A stretch of 64,000 nucleotides of DNA from Paenibacillus sp. J2TS4 (GTDB taxonomy: Bacteria > Bacillota > Bacilli > Paenibacillales > NBRC-103111), in contig NZ_BOSH01000001.1 in NCBI RefSeq assembly GCF_018403245.1, forward strand, positions 434,001 to 498,000, given 5' to 3'. The first letter of the stretch is position 1. Every line of letters starts with the position of its first letter. The position numbers and the translations under genes were made by a program. The notes beneath the pieces are model-generated. The model searched no databases. It had not been told where the DNA came from and was given only the letters and a program-made list of their open reading frames with translations. Of this stretch, positions 7,284 through 15,862 are shown in pieces.

Positions 7284-9056
7284 ATGGTTTTTGAAAATTT
7301 GCGGGAGTACTTGCAGGCACTGCGTCGAGAAAACGAATTGGTCGAAATTTCCGCCCCGGTAGACCCGAATCTGGAACTGGCTGAAATTCATCGCCGGGTC
7401 ATCTCTGAAGAGGGCCCGGCCTTGTTATTTACTAACGTTAAAGGCAGTTCATTTCCCGTCGTGACTAATTTATTCGGAACGATTCGGAGAGTGGATCTGG
7501 CTTTCGGTCCAAAGCCGGAACAGCTTATGAAGCAAATTATCGGGGCCAAGGATACGCTTCTGCCGCCGACGTTCAAAGCTCTCTGGGATGAGAAGGATTT
7601 GCTTCTGGACTTGATGAAGGTCGGGACTCGGACCGTTGCTTCTGATCAGGCGCCGGTTCTTCAAGTATGCGATCGGGAGCAGCCGTTAACCAAGCTTCCG
7701 GCTTTGACCAGCTGGCAGGATGACGGCGGTCCGTTCGTAACGCTTCCGCTTGTCTATACCGAGAATCCCGGCAAGCCGACCGATAACAACCTCGGGATGT
7801 ACCGAATGCAGCTGTATGACGGCCATACTAGTGGAATGCACTGGCAGATTCAAAAAGGCGGAGGCTTCCATTACCATGAAGCGGAGAAGAACAACCAGGC
7901 CTTGCCGGTTACCGTTTTCATCGGGGGACCGCCGGCGCTGATTGCCTCGGCCATTGCCCCGCTTCCGGAGCATCTGCCGGAACTGCTGCTGACCTCGCTT
8001 ATTATTGGCCGCAAGCTGAGAATGGCCGATAATCCGAATGGGGGGCATCGGTTAGTCGCCGACGCAGAATTTGCCATTTGTGGAGAGGTTCCGCCTCATA
8101 CGCGCCGGCTTGAAGGGCCGTTTGGCGATCATTTTGGATATTATTCACTGCAGCATGAATTCCCGGTGTTCAATGTTTCTCATATGTGGCACCGTAAAGA
8201 CGCCATCTATCCGGCGACCATCGTCGGCAAGCCTCGCCAAGAGGATTATTACTTGGGAGATTTCCTGCAGCGGCTGCTGTCTCCTGCTTTTCCGATGGTG
8301 ATGCCGGCAGTTAAAGAATTGTGGACCTATGCGGAAACGGGCTTCCACGCGCTTGCTGCTGCGGTTGTCCGCGAGAGTTATCGCCGGGAAGCGCTCAGCT
8401 CGGCGTTCCGGATTTTGGGTGAAGGACAGCTAACGCTGACGAAATTTCTGATTGTTACGGATTGTCCAGTGGACTTGTCTGATTTTAAACAGCTGCTCGA
8501 GACGGTATTGGAGAGATTCCGGCCAAGAACGGATCTGTTCATCTTCAATCATACCTCCAACGATACGCTGGACTATACCGGTCATAAGCTCAACGAAGGA
8601 AGCAAAGCGGTGCTCGTTGGAGTCGGGGAGCCGGTGCGCACTCTGCCTGTTCAATATTCAGGCGGGGATTTACCGGGGATTAACGATGTGAAGACGTATT
8701 GCAAAGGCTGTATTGTCGTGTCCGGCGGAACTTTCGAAGAGGACCCCAAGCTAGGGGAAAGATTGCTGGAAACAAGCGGGGATCGACTGGCCGCTTGGCC
8801 GCTTGTCATTATTGCCGACGATACTTCTATTGTAGATAATCAAACTTCCTTCTTGTGGACCGTGTTTACCCGCTTTAGCCCGGCTTCGGATATGTATGCC
8901 CGTTCGCAGGTGGAGAATCATCATATCGGGTATCAATTTCCGATCATTATTGATGCGCGGATGAAGCCGGGTTATCCGGACGAGCTTATTCCCCGGGAAG
9001 ATATTGTCCGTTTGGTCGATTCCCGTTGGAAGGAATATTTTCCTGGCGGCATTTAA
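7284..9056 (+). CDS. UbiD-family prenyl-FMN-dependent decarboxylase
   Basis: 590 residues from ATG 7284 with GTGAAGGGGGAG before it. Full-length UbiD-like protein: N-terminal LREYLQALRRENELVEI, the split beta-barrel middle with YRMQLYDG and MHWQIQKGGG-type stretches, and a C-terminal domain. The RLEGPFGDHFGYYS region carries the E(x)nGPFGE-like motif near the prFMN site. UbiD enzymes decarboxylate aromatic or alpha,beta-unsaturated acids. Because mqnE of the futalosine menaquinone pathway lies 4 kb away, the dihydroxynaphthoate-type decarboxylation step of that pathway (MqnL role) is a reasonable inference. No UbiX-like flavin prenyltransferase is in the window. Other aromatic acid substrates remain possible. 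Confidence 0.9.
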   Translation: MVFENLREYLQALRRENELVEISAPVDPNLELAEIHRRVISEEGPALLFTNVKGSSFPVVTNLFGTIRRVDLAFGPKPEQLMKQIIGAKDTLLPPTFKALWDEKDLLLDLMKVGTRTVASDQAPVLQVCDREQPLTKLPALTSWQDDGGPFVTLPLVYTENPGKPTDNNLGMYRMQLYDGHTSGMHWQIQKGGGFHYHEAEKNNQALPVTVFIGGPPALIASAIAPLPEHLPELLLTSLIIGRKLRMADNPNGGHRLVADAEFAICGEVPPHTRRLEGPFGDHFGYYSLQHEFPVFNVSHMWHRKDAIYPATIVGKPRQEDYYLGDFLQRLLSPAFPMVMPAVKELWTYAETGFHALAAAVVRESYRREALSSAFRILGEGQLTLTKFLIVTDCPVDLSDFKQLLETVLERFRPRTDLFIFNHTSNDTLDYTGHKLNEGSKAVLVGVGEPVRTLPVQYSGGDLPGINDVKTYCKGCIVVSGGTFEEDPKLGERLLETSGDRLAAWPLVIIADDTSIVDNQTSFLWTVFTRFSPASDMYARSQVENHHIGYQFPIIIDARMKPGYPDELIPREDIVRLVDSRWKEYFPGGI

Positions 9057-9077
9057 CCATCCGATAGGAGTGAGCCT

Positions 9078-9833
9078 ATGCTGAGATATTTGTTTGAAGA
9101 GCCGAGAAGACAGGATGAAGGAATATTGCGAGAAGCGATGGAGGCTTTGAATCAGTACCTTCGCAAGCTGGAGAGGGGAGTTCTGGACGAAAGAAGGGCC
9201 TCCCGGTCATCACAGCAAACGGAGGAAACGGAGAAGCTTGTTCGCTCAGTAATCATTAAAGCAGGGGGGTTCATCCGGGCGCTGGATGAGCTGGAGCAGA
9301 GTATATACGCGGCCGGGCAGTTCAGTCGGCGGGTCCGACGGCGTTTTATCGAAGAGATGGATCTGGAGGAGTTGGATCATTATCACCGCTATCTCTATTT
9401 TTATAAAAATGCTCTGCTGCGCATTTTCTCCACGCTGGACAAGCTCGGATATTTTTTGGATGAGCAGTTGAAGCTTGAAACAGAAAAAATAAAGCAGCGT
9501 TTTTCTTATTTTACAGTACTCCGCAGAATGCATCAGCGCCGACCGGACTTACAGATGGACAATCAGCTCTATCAAATTAAAGAAAGCTTTCAAGCCTCGA
9601 TGACCATTTTGCGAAAGCAAAGAAACACCGAGACGCATTTCATGAATACGGAATTGGTCGATGACCTGCTTCAAGCCAAAATGGAACTGTTCCCTCCGGG
9701 CAAAACGGCCGTGGAGTCGCTGGAGGACAATTTGCAAACACTGAATCAAGGCTATGAGATGGTATGCCGAAGCTTGACCGCAGCTTTTGCCGGATTAAGC
9801 CATGAATTCCAGCGTTCCGGTCGACATCGTTAA
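9078..9833 (+). CDS. HEPN-like domain protein (Cthe_2314 type)
   Basis: 251 residues, entirely helical, starting 21 bases after the UbiD gene with GATAGGAGTGAG upstream, so probably co-transcribed with it. It resembles the Cthe_2314-like HEPN family of Bacillota. Near residue 182 it carries R-N-T-E-T-H (an Rx4H motif), the catalytic RNase signature of many HEPN proteins, directly after an RKQ helix. Two aromatic/basic helical stretches (HYHRYLYFYKNALLRIF and FSYFTVLRRMHQRR) precede it. There is no minimal nucleotidyltransferase partner nearby, so a classical HEPN-MNT toxin pair is not supported. Assignment rests on the motif and helical layout. Confidence 0.55.
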   Translation: MLRYLFEEPRRQDEGILREAMEALNQYLRKLERGVLDERRASRSSQQTEETEKLVRSVIIKAGGFIRALDELEQSIYAAGQFSRRVRRRFIEEMDLEELDHYHRYLYFYKNALLRIFSTLDKLGYFLDEQLKLETEKIKQRFSYFTVLRRMHQRRPDLQMDNQLYQIKESFQASMTILRKQRNTETHFMNTELVDDLLQAKMELFPPGKTAVESLEDNLQTLNQGYEMVCRSLTAAFAGLSHEFQRSGRHR

Positions 9834-10055
9834 GGAAAGCGGGCCTCGTGGGAATAAGATGGATTGGCTAGGTTGACATGAGCCGGCTATATTGTTGGCG
9901 GCACTGTCCTGCGGAACGGAATGCTTACTTAGAGTCACCTATATAGTTTATGGGTTAAACTATGATATACTCCAGATAACAGATCATAACGGATTTGGTT
10001 AACAAGTATGGAGACCGGAGCGTGCGAGCTTCAGGTCACAAGCAGGAGGTTGACG

Positions 10056-10886
10056 ATGCGGCACGATCGAAAAGTAGCCCTCATTACCGGAAGTGCCAAA
10101 GGATTAGGCAAAATGACCGCCGTTTCCTTGGCCGAGCAAGGTTGTGATATCGTCGTTAATTACGTGCACAGCAGGACAGAGGCTATGGACCTGGCTGAGC
10201 GTCTCCAAAGACTCGGTGTCCGGTGTATCGCTGTTCAGGCGGATGTCTCCAAGACGGAAGATTTACGGAGGATGGTTGAACAGGTAGAGGAGCAATTGGG
10301 CGGGATTGATATACTGGTCAATAACGCCGGCCCTTTTGTGAGGGAGAGAAGGCTTTTTTCCGAATATGAAGCAAGCGAAATCGATTATTTGGTGCGGGGC
10401 AATTTGCTTGGCGTCATGGAGTTGGACCATATGGTCCTGCCGATGATGCGGAGGAAAGGCTGGGGGCGAATCATCCATTTTGGCTTCGGAAGGGCTTCAG
10501 AAGGGACCGGATGGCCGCATAGGGCAGTTTACGCTGCAGCTAAGGTAGGTCTCGTTTCGTTCACGAAAACGCTGGCCGTGGAAGAAGCCCCTAACGGAAT
10601 CACGGTCAACATGATTTGTCCCGGAGATATTCGCGGAGAATATAAAGAGAAATATATTCGCGATGTGGAGCAGATTTCGGATGAAGAGTCCCCAAGAGGA
10701 AGGCCGGGGACGGGGGAGGATGTCGCGCGAACGATTACTTTTTTGTGCCATCCGCAATCCGATTTCATCACCGGGAACATCATGGATATTTCGGGAGGGC
10801 TCGATCCGATTCGAACGGTCAAAGGAGCAGCGCCGCTGTCCGGAAGCAGCTCGCCGGCTGTCCGGAATGGTCCTTCCTCCTTGTAA
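10056..10886 (+). CDS. SDR-family oxidoreductase (FabG/YmfI-like)
   Basis: 276 residues from ATG 10056, chosen because AGGAGGT lies 7 bases upstream; an upstream in-frame ATG at 10008 lacks one. Rossmann motif TGSAKGLG near residue 10 binds NAD(P)H, NNAGPF near residue 87 is the structural motif, and Y-A-A-A-K carries the catalytic Tyr and Lys. The catalytic Ser region reads HFGFGRAS, so the usual Ser is displaced or replaced, which is worth noting. The C-terminal DISGG is typical. Substrate unknown; reduction of a 3-oxoacyl or similar ketone is the family default. A bidirectional terminator follows. Confidence 0.85.
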   Translation: MRHDRKVALITGSAKGLGKMTAVSLAEQGCDIVVNYVHSRTEAMDLAERLQRLGVRCIAVQADVSKTEDLRRMVEQVEEQLGGIDILVNNAGPFVRERRLFSEYEASEIDYLVRGNLLGVMELDHMVLPMMRRKGWGRIIHFGFGRASEGTGWPHRAVYAAAKVGLVSFTKTLAVEEAPNGITVNMICPGDIRGEYKEKYIRDVEQISDEESPRGRPGTGEDVARTITFLCHPQSDFITGNIMDISGGLDPIRTVKGAAPLSGSSSPAVRNGPSSL

Positions 10887-10918
10887 TATGTCTTGCCGAG
10901 CCTACATAGGCAAAGCAA

Positions 10919-10942
10919 AGAGCCCGTTAAGCAACGGGCTCT
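10919..10942. terminator. Bidirectional terminator
   Basis: Perfect ten-base stem AGAGCCCGTT/AACGGGCTCT with an AAGC loop, placed between the converging SDR and NifU-like genes and usable from both sides. Confidence 0.8.
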
Positions 10943-10958
10943 CCTTCTTGCGCTTGAA

Positions 10959-11204
10959 TTAGAATACTTGGACGACCTCTTCAATGCCTTCCACTTCTTC
11001 GACCAATGCGCGCTCAATACCGGCTTTCAGCGTAATGGTGGAGCTTGGACAGCTTCCGCACGCCCCCATCAGCTTCAGCTTGACTATCCCATCCTCGACA
11101 TCGACGAGTTCCACATCGCCCCCGTCGCGCTGAAGGAAGGGACGTAGCTTATCTAAAACTTCGAGCACTTCGTCATACTTAGTGCTTTGAATACTTTCGC
11201 TCAT
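10959..11204 (-). CDS. NifU C-terminal-domain Fe-S scaffold/carrier (YutI-like)
   Basis: 81 residues. The ATG at 11204 is nine bases from AAAGGAG; a TTG at 11213 touches the ribosome site and is rejected. It is a stand-alone NifU C-terminal domain: [19 protein letters not shown] at the N-terminus and the cluster-binding CGSCPSS near residue 49, where two cysteines per monomer bridge a [4Fe-4S] cluster in a dimer. It acts as scaffold or carrier for Fe-S cluster delivery in the cytosol. Bacillus YutI is the same kind of protein and likewise lies near yuzB and yutJ, whose homologues follow here. Confidence 0.92.
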   Translation of the reverse strand: MSESIQSTKYDEVLEVLDKLRPFLQRDGGDVELVDVEDGIVKLKLMGACGSCPSSTITLKAGIERALVEEVEGIEEVVQVF

Positions 11205-11296
11205 TTGCGTCAACTCCTTTCTTTATTCTATTATAATACAACGTAGGTTAAAATAAAATGGTCAGCACCTATCTTCTTCGGAAAGGGGGACTCCCC

Positions 11297-11551
11297 ATGA
11301 GACCGATCATTGAATTTTGCGCTAACAATATGCATCACGGTACCGATGAAGTGATGCAAAAGCTGGAGAGTAATCCCGATTACGATGTCGTAGAGTACGG
11401 CTGTCTCGGAAATTGCGGAGAATGCTTTTTAAGCCCTTATGCGCTAGTGAACGGTGAGTTCGTCACTGCGGATTCAGCAGAGGAGCTTTACGAAGCTATT
11501 ATGGACAAAATAAAAGAGCTGGAGGCCATGGACGAGCTGTTTGATCTTTAA
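11297..11551 (+). CDS. YuzB-family protein (DUF1450)
   Basis: 84 residues from ATG 11297 with AAAGGGGGA upstream. It has the YuzB/DUF1450 pattern: an N-terminal IIEFCANN, then YGCLGNCGECF with three closely spaced cysteines, and an acidic tail. The cysteine arrangement resembles thioredoxin-like ferredoxins, which suggests metal or Fe-S binding, but the function is not known. It is divergent from the NifU-like gene, with about 90 bases holding both promoters, and converges on the NDH-2-like gene. The same three-gene neighbourhood (yutI, yuzB, yutJ) occurs in Bacillus. Confidence 0.88.
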   Translation: MRPIIEFCANNMHHGTDEVMQKLESNPDYDVVEYGCLGNCGECFLSPYALVNGEFVTADSAEELYEAIMDKIKELEAMDELFDL

Positions 11552-11593
11552 TTCAACCGTTCGATTCCATAGCCCCTGGCTTTAAATATCTGA

Positions 11594-12658
11594 TTATCCT
11601 TTATGATGCTTGGATAGCCAGAGCACCCCGCTTTTCAGAATTCGCGGTACTTTGCCCAGCATAACCGTACGTTTGCCCATCACGCCAAAGCCGGATTTCT
11701 TGCCAAGTGAGCCTAGAACGCCTCTTAGCTTTATGATGCCCAGATGAGGATCTTCATTCTTGGCAATGGCGGCAATGACATCTGCTACTTGCTTGCCCTG
11801 GGCCTCCGCGGCTTGTGCGCTCGGAGAGAACGTCAAGCTGGCACAATCGCCAACGACATAAACATTGCTGTATTGTGGTATCTGATGGTATTCGTTCAGC
11901 ATCACCCGGCCCTGCTTATCCTTGGCCACGTTCAACCGTCCGACGACCGGGCTTGGCTGGATTCCGGCCGTCCAGACCGTCACATCCGTATAAATCAATT
12001 GCCCTTGGTTGTAGATGACTCCGTCCTCCAGACGGGTAACGGAAACCTGGTTGACCATCTCGATATTATGCTTCTCGAACCAGCTGCGGACGAAGGTCTG
12101 CAGCTTGCCCGGGAAGGCCGACAAAATACTGGATCCCCGGTCCAGAATCCGGATATTGAGGTCCGGCCTGCTCTCTCTAAGCTCGGAAGCCATCTCCACC
12201 CCGCTGAGTCCTCCTCCGACGATCGAAACTTGACCGTAGGGCTTCACGTCGTTAACCTTCTGGAAGGTCATCCTTGTAGAGGACAGCGACTGGATGCTAT
12301 TGGAATACAGCTCCGCTCCTGGAATGTCGTGATATTTGTCTACACAGCCTAAAGCGATAACGAGCACATCATAAACAAGGGGATCGCGGTCCATGAAAAA
12401 AATATGATTATGCTCGGGATCGACCGATTCCACTTCCCCGTATATTTTATTCAGCCTGGGATCTGTTGGAAACTCCACTCGTATGTCCACGTCGGGTACC
12501 GTTCCCGCGGCAAGTGCATAATATTCGGTTTTCAAGCCTTGATAGGGCATCCGATCGACCAACGTAAGATCGTAATCAGACAATTGTTTTTCTAGCAGCT
12601 GGTGAGCGACCGTCAAGCCTCCGTATCCTCCGCCAAGTATCACAATGTGTTTTCTCAT
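11594..12658 (-). CDS. NADH dehydrogenase-like FAD oxidoreductase (YutJ-like)
   Basis: 354 residues from ATG 12658 with GAAAGG eight bases upstream. Two dinucleotide-binding folds: ILGGGYGGL near residue 6 for FAD and VGGGLSGVEMASEL near residue 150 for NAD(P)H, then the C-terminal VYVVGDCA FAD motif. This is the type II NADH:quinone oxidoreductase family. The C-terminal part lacks an obvious long amphipathic membrane anchor, and YutJ-type proteins are shorter than respiratory Ndh, so its real acceptor is uncertain. It is encoded opposite YuzB. A second family member lies at 19092. Confidence 0.88.
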   Translation of the reverse strand: MRKHIVILGGGYGGLTVAHQLLEKQLSDYDLTLVDRMPYQGLKTEYYALAAGTVPDVDIRVEFPTDPRLNKIYGEVESVDPEHNHIFFMDRDPLVYDVLVIALGCVDKYHDIPGAELYSNSIQSLSSTRMTFQKVNDVKPYGQVSIVGGGLSGVEMASELRESRPDLNIRILDRGSSILSAFPGKLQTFVRSWFEKHNIEMVNQVSVTRLEDGVIYNQGQLIYTDVTVWTAGIQPSPVVGRLNVAKDKQGRVMLNEYHQIPQYSNVYVVGDCASLTFSPSAQAAEAQGKQVADVIAAIAKNEDPHLGIIKLRGVLGSLGKKSGFGVMGKRTVMLGKVPRILKSGVLWLSKHHKG

Positions 12659-12760
12659 GGACAGAACCTTTCTCTCGTAGTTAATTATTTTCCGTAGCAA
12701 TTAAGTGTCATTTCAAAAATTATAGATTTACAAAAATCGTTATCGGTAAATTTCGATGGT

Positions 12761-12807
12761 AAACGCAAGCTTTCTCGATCAGAGATCAAGAAAGCCGCAG
12801 GCGTTTA
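12761..12807 (-). terminator. Hairpin downstream of mqnE
   Basis: Long imperfect stem (AAACGC/GGCGTTT outer arms, GCTTTCT/AGAAAGC and GAT/ATC inner arms). It lies 60 bases beyond the mqnE stop and before the YutJ-like gene promoter. The T tract is short, so termination is inferred. Confidence 0.5.
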
Positions 12808-12866
12808 TCCTTGTATATTGTTCATCGTTTGGACGGATATCATTCCAAACCCGGCTACCTATTAAG

Positions 12867-13985
12867 CTAGAACACTTTAACTTCGTTATAGAAGGTATCT
12901 CTTTCCACGGGAATTCTTCCGGCTCCCTTAATCAACCAGACAAGCTCTTCTTTAGTCAATCCTTCGGGAGATAGAGCCCCCGCGGCATGACTGATCTTCT
13001 CCTGAATGATCGTTCCGTGAACGTCGGAAGCTCCGAAAGTAAGAGCCATCTGTGTCAGCTGGGTTCCTAAATTGATGAAATAAGCTTTAACATGCGGAAT
13101 ATTATCAACCATCAACCGGCTGACGGCAATCGTTCGCATGTCATCAAAGGCGGATACTCTGCGCTTGATTCCAGCTTTAATGCTGGCCGGCTGCACCGCA
13201 TTCGGGATGAAGACGAGGAAGCCGGAAGTCTCATCCTGCAGCTCGCGCAAATAGATCATGTGCTGAATTCGTTCCTCCAATGTTTCAATGGAGCCGTACA
13301 GCATCGTTGCATGAGTCTTTAACCCGAGGCGGTGCGCCACCCGCTGCACCTCCAGCCATTGATCGGTCGTCGCTTTTCCGACTCCCATTTTGGTGCGATA
13401 TCTTTCCGATAAAATTTCGGCTCCGCCTCCCGTTAACGTACCGAGACCGGCTTCCATCAATGTTTGGAGCACTTCCTCATACGAAAGGCCGCTGATCCGG
13501 GCAAAAAACTCAATTTCCGCGGCTGTATGGGCTTTCAGGGTTACAGAAGGATATTTTTGCTTCAGCGCTCGAAGACAATCTACATAATACTCGAACGGCA
13601 CATGGGGATTATGACCCCCGGTAATGTGAAATTCCCTCATTTCGGGATGATAATGCTTGTCAATATACTCAAACATCTGCTCTCCCGTATACGTATAAGC
13701 TCCTTCTTGGCCTTCGTCGCGGCGAAAATGACAAAACGCACAATGAGCCTCGCATACATTGGTAAAATATAGACTCATATTTTGAATGAAATAGACCTTC
13801 TTGCCATTCTTGCGCAGATTAACAAGATTAGCCAGCTGGCCAACCGTAAGAAGATCGTCCGATTGATAAAGAAAAAGACCGTCCTCCTTCGTCAGACGTT
13901 CTCCCTCGATCACCTTTTGCTTGATTTCTTCCATTCTTGCTTCCTCGGTGGGCACAACGATATTCACAGTATTCAGTCCTTTCAC
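12867..13985 (-). CDS. mqnE: Aminofutalosine synthase MqnE (radical SAM)
   Basis: 372 residues from GTG 13985, with a weak AGGGG site; an internal ATG (EARMEEIK) with a GAGGA site is an alternative. The radical SAM cluster motif is C78-E-A-H-C82-A-F-C85, after the phrase SLYFTNV. Later stretches EFHITGGHNPHVPFEYY, KAHTAAEIEF and LTGGGAEILSERYR are diagnostic of MqnE rather than MqnC. The enzyme joins an adenosyl radical to 3-[(1-carboxyvinyl)oxy]benzoate to give 6-amino-6-deoxyfutalosine, the second step of futalosine menaquinone synthesis. It is transcribed alone; the UbiD-like gene at 7284 may serve a later step. MqnA, MqnB, MqnC and MqnD are not seen in this window. Confidence 0.93.
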   Translation of the reverse strand: MKGLNTVNIVVPTEEARMEEIKQKVIEGERLTKEDGLFLYQSDDLLTVGQLANLVNLRKNGKKVYFIQNMSLYFTNVCEAHCAFCHFRRDEGQEGAYTYTGEQMFEYIDKHYHPEMREFHITGGHNPHVPFEYYVDCLRALKQKYPSVTLKAHTAAEIEFFARISGLSYEEVLQTLMEAGLGTLTGGGAEILSERYRTKMGVGKATTDQWLEVQRVAHRLGLKTHATMLYGSIETLEERIQHMIYLRELQDETSGFLVFIPNAVQPASIKAGIKRRVSAFDDMRTIAVSRLMVDNIPHVKAYFINLGTQLTQMALTFGASDVHGTIIQEKISHAAGALSPEGLTKEELVWLIKGAGRIPVERDTFYNEVKVF

Positions 13986-14207
13986 AATAATAACCCCTAT
14001 TTTGCTCGGGGATCCGATCCGAATAGTGTAATGCTCGATCCTTCTTATTATAATCCTAGTCCTAAATAGGGGCAAGACACACTTCGACAGAAAGAAAACG
14101 CCCGAATGATTGAAAAAAATACGAATTTCAGCAAAATATGCTTCCAATTATTTGAAAATTGTGTATACTAAATAATTGTGTGATCATTTTATATTAGGTG
14201 ATAGAAA

Positions 14208-14384
14208 GTGAAAAGTTTAATGCTGGAAATGGACATTTCCGAAGAAATTGAAGACGCGCGGCAAAATATGGTCAAGCTTGGCAGTCAGTTGGGATTATTG
14301 CATCCACGTGTAGTGGAAAGCAGTGAGAACCTGGACAGGCTTCTTCTTCGCTATTACCATTTAGAGAAGGCCAAGAGCAGTTGA
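14208..14384 (+). CDS. Spo0E-family aspartyl-phosphate phosphatase
   Basis: 58 residues from GTG 14208 with AGGTGAT just upstream; an internal ATG at 14220 is possible. Two short helices with the Spo0E signature: EIEDARQNMVKLGSQLGLLH, then P-R-V-V-E-S-S-E-N-L-D-R-L-L, the S-x-x-L-D block essential in Spo0E, YisI and YnzD. Such peptides dephosphorylate Spo0A~P and delay sporulation. It is preceded by an A+T-rich promoter region with TGTATACTAAAT and stands apart from its neighbours. Its small size hides it from length-filtered gene finders. Family call is strong on motif; the target is inferred from the family. Confidence 0.85.
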   Translation: MKSLMLEMDISEEIEDARQNMVKLGSQLGLLHPRVVESSENLDRLLLRYYHLEKAKSS

Positions 14385-14559
14385 GTGAAATTTCGTTTAC
14401 GGAAGTATTGCCAGGAAGATTGTCACTTGAGACTTACGAAAAATATGGGTATACTTAATCTATAGGGCCAGAAATATTTACGGAATCGTTCCGACATTTT
14501 TCTCACCTTTATTCATAGCACCTTAACGTTTACTCTTTCCATATAGAGGAGGGACTCAT

Positions 14560-14922
14560 ATGATCAGCATCAGTGACTCGGCAGCCGAGAAGATTAAGGA
14601 AATGCTTGCGGCAGAGGAATTGCCTAATCTGTTTTTGCGTATAGGCGTGAAAGAAGGCGGCTGCAGCGGGTTTTCTTATGGCATGGGTTTCGATGACGAG
14701 CAGGACAGTACGGACAAGGTATTAGAAGTTAACGGACTCAAGGTTGTCGTCGACGAAGAAAGCAACAAGTATTTGTATGGAGTCGAGATCGACTACAAGG
14801 ATGTGGGGATGGGTGGAGGCTTCACCATCAACAATCCTAATGCCATCGCATCCTGCGGGTGTGGGCAATCGTTCCGGACGAAGCCGGAAGATGAAGTGCT
14901 GGCAGAGAAGTGTGACGACTGA
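14560..14922 (+). CDS. HesB/IscA-family Fe-S assembly accessory protein (YutM-like)
   Basis: 120 residues from ATG 14560 with AGAGGAGGG upstream. A-type carrier fold with the three conserved cysteines: C-S-G-F-S-Y near residue 33, and the C-terminal C-G-C-G near residue 99. These ligate iron or a [2Fe-2S]/[4Fe-4S] cluster for delivery to client enzymes. A charged tail of about 18 residues follows. Relatives in Bacillus are YutM and ErpA-like proteins. It stands alone and is followed by a strong terminator. It adds to the Fe-S-related cluster here with the NifU-like and YuzB genes. Confidence 0.93.
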   Translation: MISISDSAAEKIKEMLAAEELPNLFLRIGVKEGGCSGFSYGMGFDDEQDSTDKVLEVNGLKVVVDEESNKYLYGVEIDYKDVGMGGGFTINNPNAIASCGCGQSFRTKPEDEVLAEKCDD

Positions 14923-14981
14923 TATCGCATTCCATCATCCGTACAAAGCCGGTTAGCGGTTGCGATGTCGGCTTTAGATTG

Positions 14982-15026
14982 AAAAGAGTGTCGGAATCCC
15001 ATTGGGGGTTCCGGCTCTTTTTTTGT
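14982..15026 (+). terminator. Terminator of HesB/IscA gene
   Basis: Imperfect stem AAAGAG..CGGAA..CCC / GGG..TTCCGGCTCTTT with a run of seven T residues, 60 bases past the stop. Confidence 0.85.
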
Positions 15027-15080
15027 TAATCATATAGCGCGCCTGGTCAAGCTAGGTTTGCGCTAGGTGGAGCTATGTGG

Positions 15081-15165
15081 TTAGAAAGCCTGCATTCTGC
15101 ATGATTTAGGCCGTATTGCTCTGTTTTCGCAGTGCAAGAATACATGCTTTTTCTCACATCTCTTA
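15081..15165 (+). repeat. Dispersed repeat family A, copy 1
   Basis: Starts with TTAGAAAGCCTGCA and ends near ATACATGCTTTTTCTC. It aligns through most of its length with 27848-27945 and 59571-59665, sharing the central CCGT..TGCTC.GTTT.CGCAG. It consists of two T-tailed imperfect palindromes about 45-50 bp apart. Confidence 0.7.
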
Positions 15166-15179
15166 CAGGAAAAATGTTC

Positions 15180-15306
15180 TTGTATCCCTGACATATACTT
15201 TGCTGATATACTAAAAATACAGATAGTAGTATACACTACCTTCTGTCTTCATAACCTTTTTTTCTTTTCTTCTATTTAGCGCTCGATTTATCGGGCGCTT
15301 TTTTTG
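15180..15306 (+). ncRNA. Candidate small RNA: promoter-like elements and terminator with no reading frame
   Basis: A canonical terminator at 15278-15306 (AGCGCTCGA/TCGGGCGCT, loop TTTA, seven T residues) lies 250 bases downstream of the previous gene's own terminator and before the next gene. Upstream, TTGTAT and TGATAT/TATACT elements near 15180-15214 could be a promoter. Between them ACAGA/TCTGT and GTAG/CTAC arms (15221-15248) form a stem. No reading frame with a ribosome site fits. It may be a small RNA, or a read-through terminator. Direction follows the T tract. Confidence 0.4.
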
Positions 15307-15484
15307 TGTTCACTCGACTGGTTTGAATTTCCATAACTTATCGAAATTCCATAAGCAGAAGTGTTCAAGCGGCTTGTTCAGGTGGCCTGCAGCTTTTCAC
15401 CTTTTATTTCCTGGGTAATTGTCCCTAGTAATGAAAGACTTCTTCGATGCATATATATAGCGAAAAAAGAGGGGACGGAAGCGG

Positions 15485-15826
15485 ATGCAGGAGAAGCTGA
15501 AAGCCTATTTTGACTTAAAGGAGCAGCAGAAAAAGGTGGAGTCTGAGCTCGAGAAGCTGAGACATGAATTGATCAGGATTTTTCCAGAGCCGATCGAATC
15601 GGACATAGGGGAATATCGCTTGAAGATCGCTATTCAGGAGCGCAGAGAATATGACGATCAAGCCGTCTACAATAGGATGAAGGACGATGCTTTATGGAAG
15701 CTTATGTCTAAAGTCGATCCCGCTAAAATCTCCGGATTAATCAAATTGGACGTGATTAAAGAGGAAATGCTGGCCGGTACGTATGAGATTAAAAAAATTC
15801 CATATGTTCAAGTTAAAAAAAGGTAG
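15485..15826 (+). CDS. Hypothetical protein, coiled-coil N-terminus (113 aa)
   Basis: 113 residues from ATG 15485 with AGAGGGGACGGA upstream. I do not recognise the family. The N-terminal 35 residues are highly charged and heptad-like (LKEQQKKVESELEKLRHELI), giving a coiled coil. A short beta-rich part (SDIGEYRLKIAIQERREYD) and a second helical part with LWKLMSKVDPAKISGL follow, and the tail is basic (YVQVKKR). This layout resembles small phage Gam- or Erf-neighbour proteins, but that is only a resemblance. It is monocistronic; the intergenic region before it carries repeat A and a candidate RNA. Confidence 0.6.
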   Translation: MQEKLKAYFDLKEQQKKVESELEKLRHELIRIFPEPIESDIGEYRLKIAIQERREYDDQAVYNRMKDDALWKLMSKVDPAKISGLIKLDVIKEEMLAGTYEIKKIPYVQVKKR

Positions 15827-15862
15827 CAGAAAGAAGCCAACGCGTATCTACTAATCGGGAAT

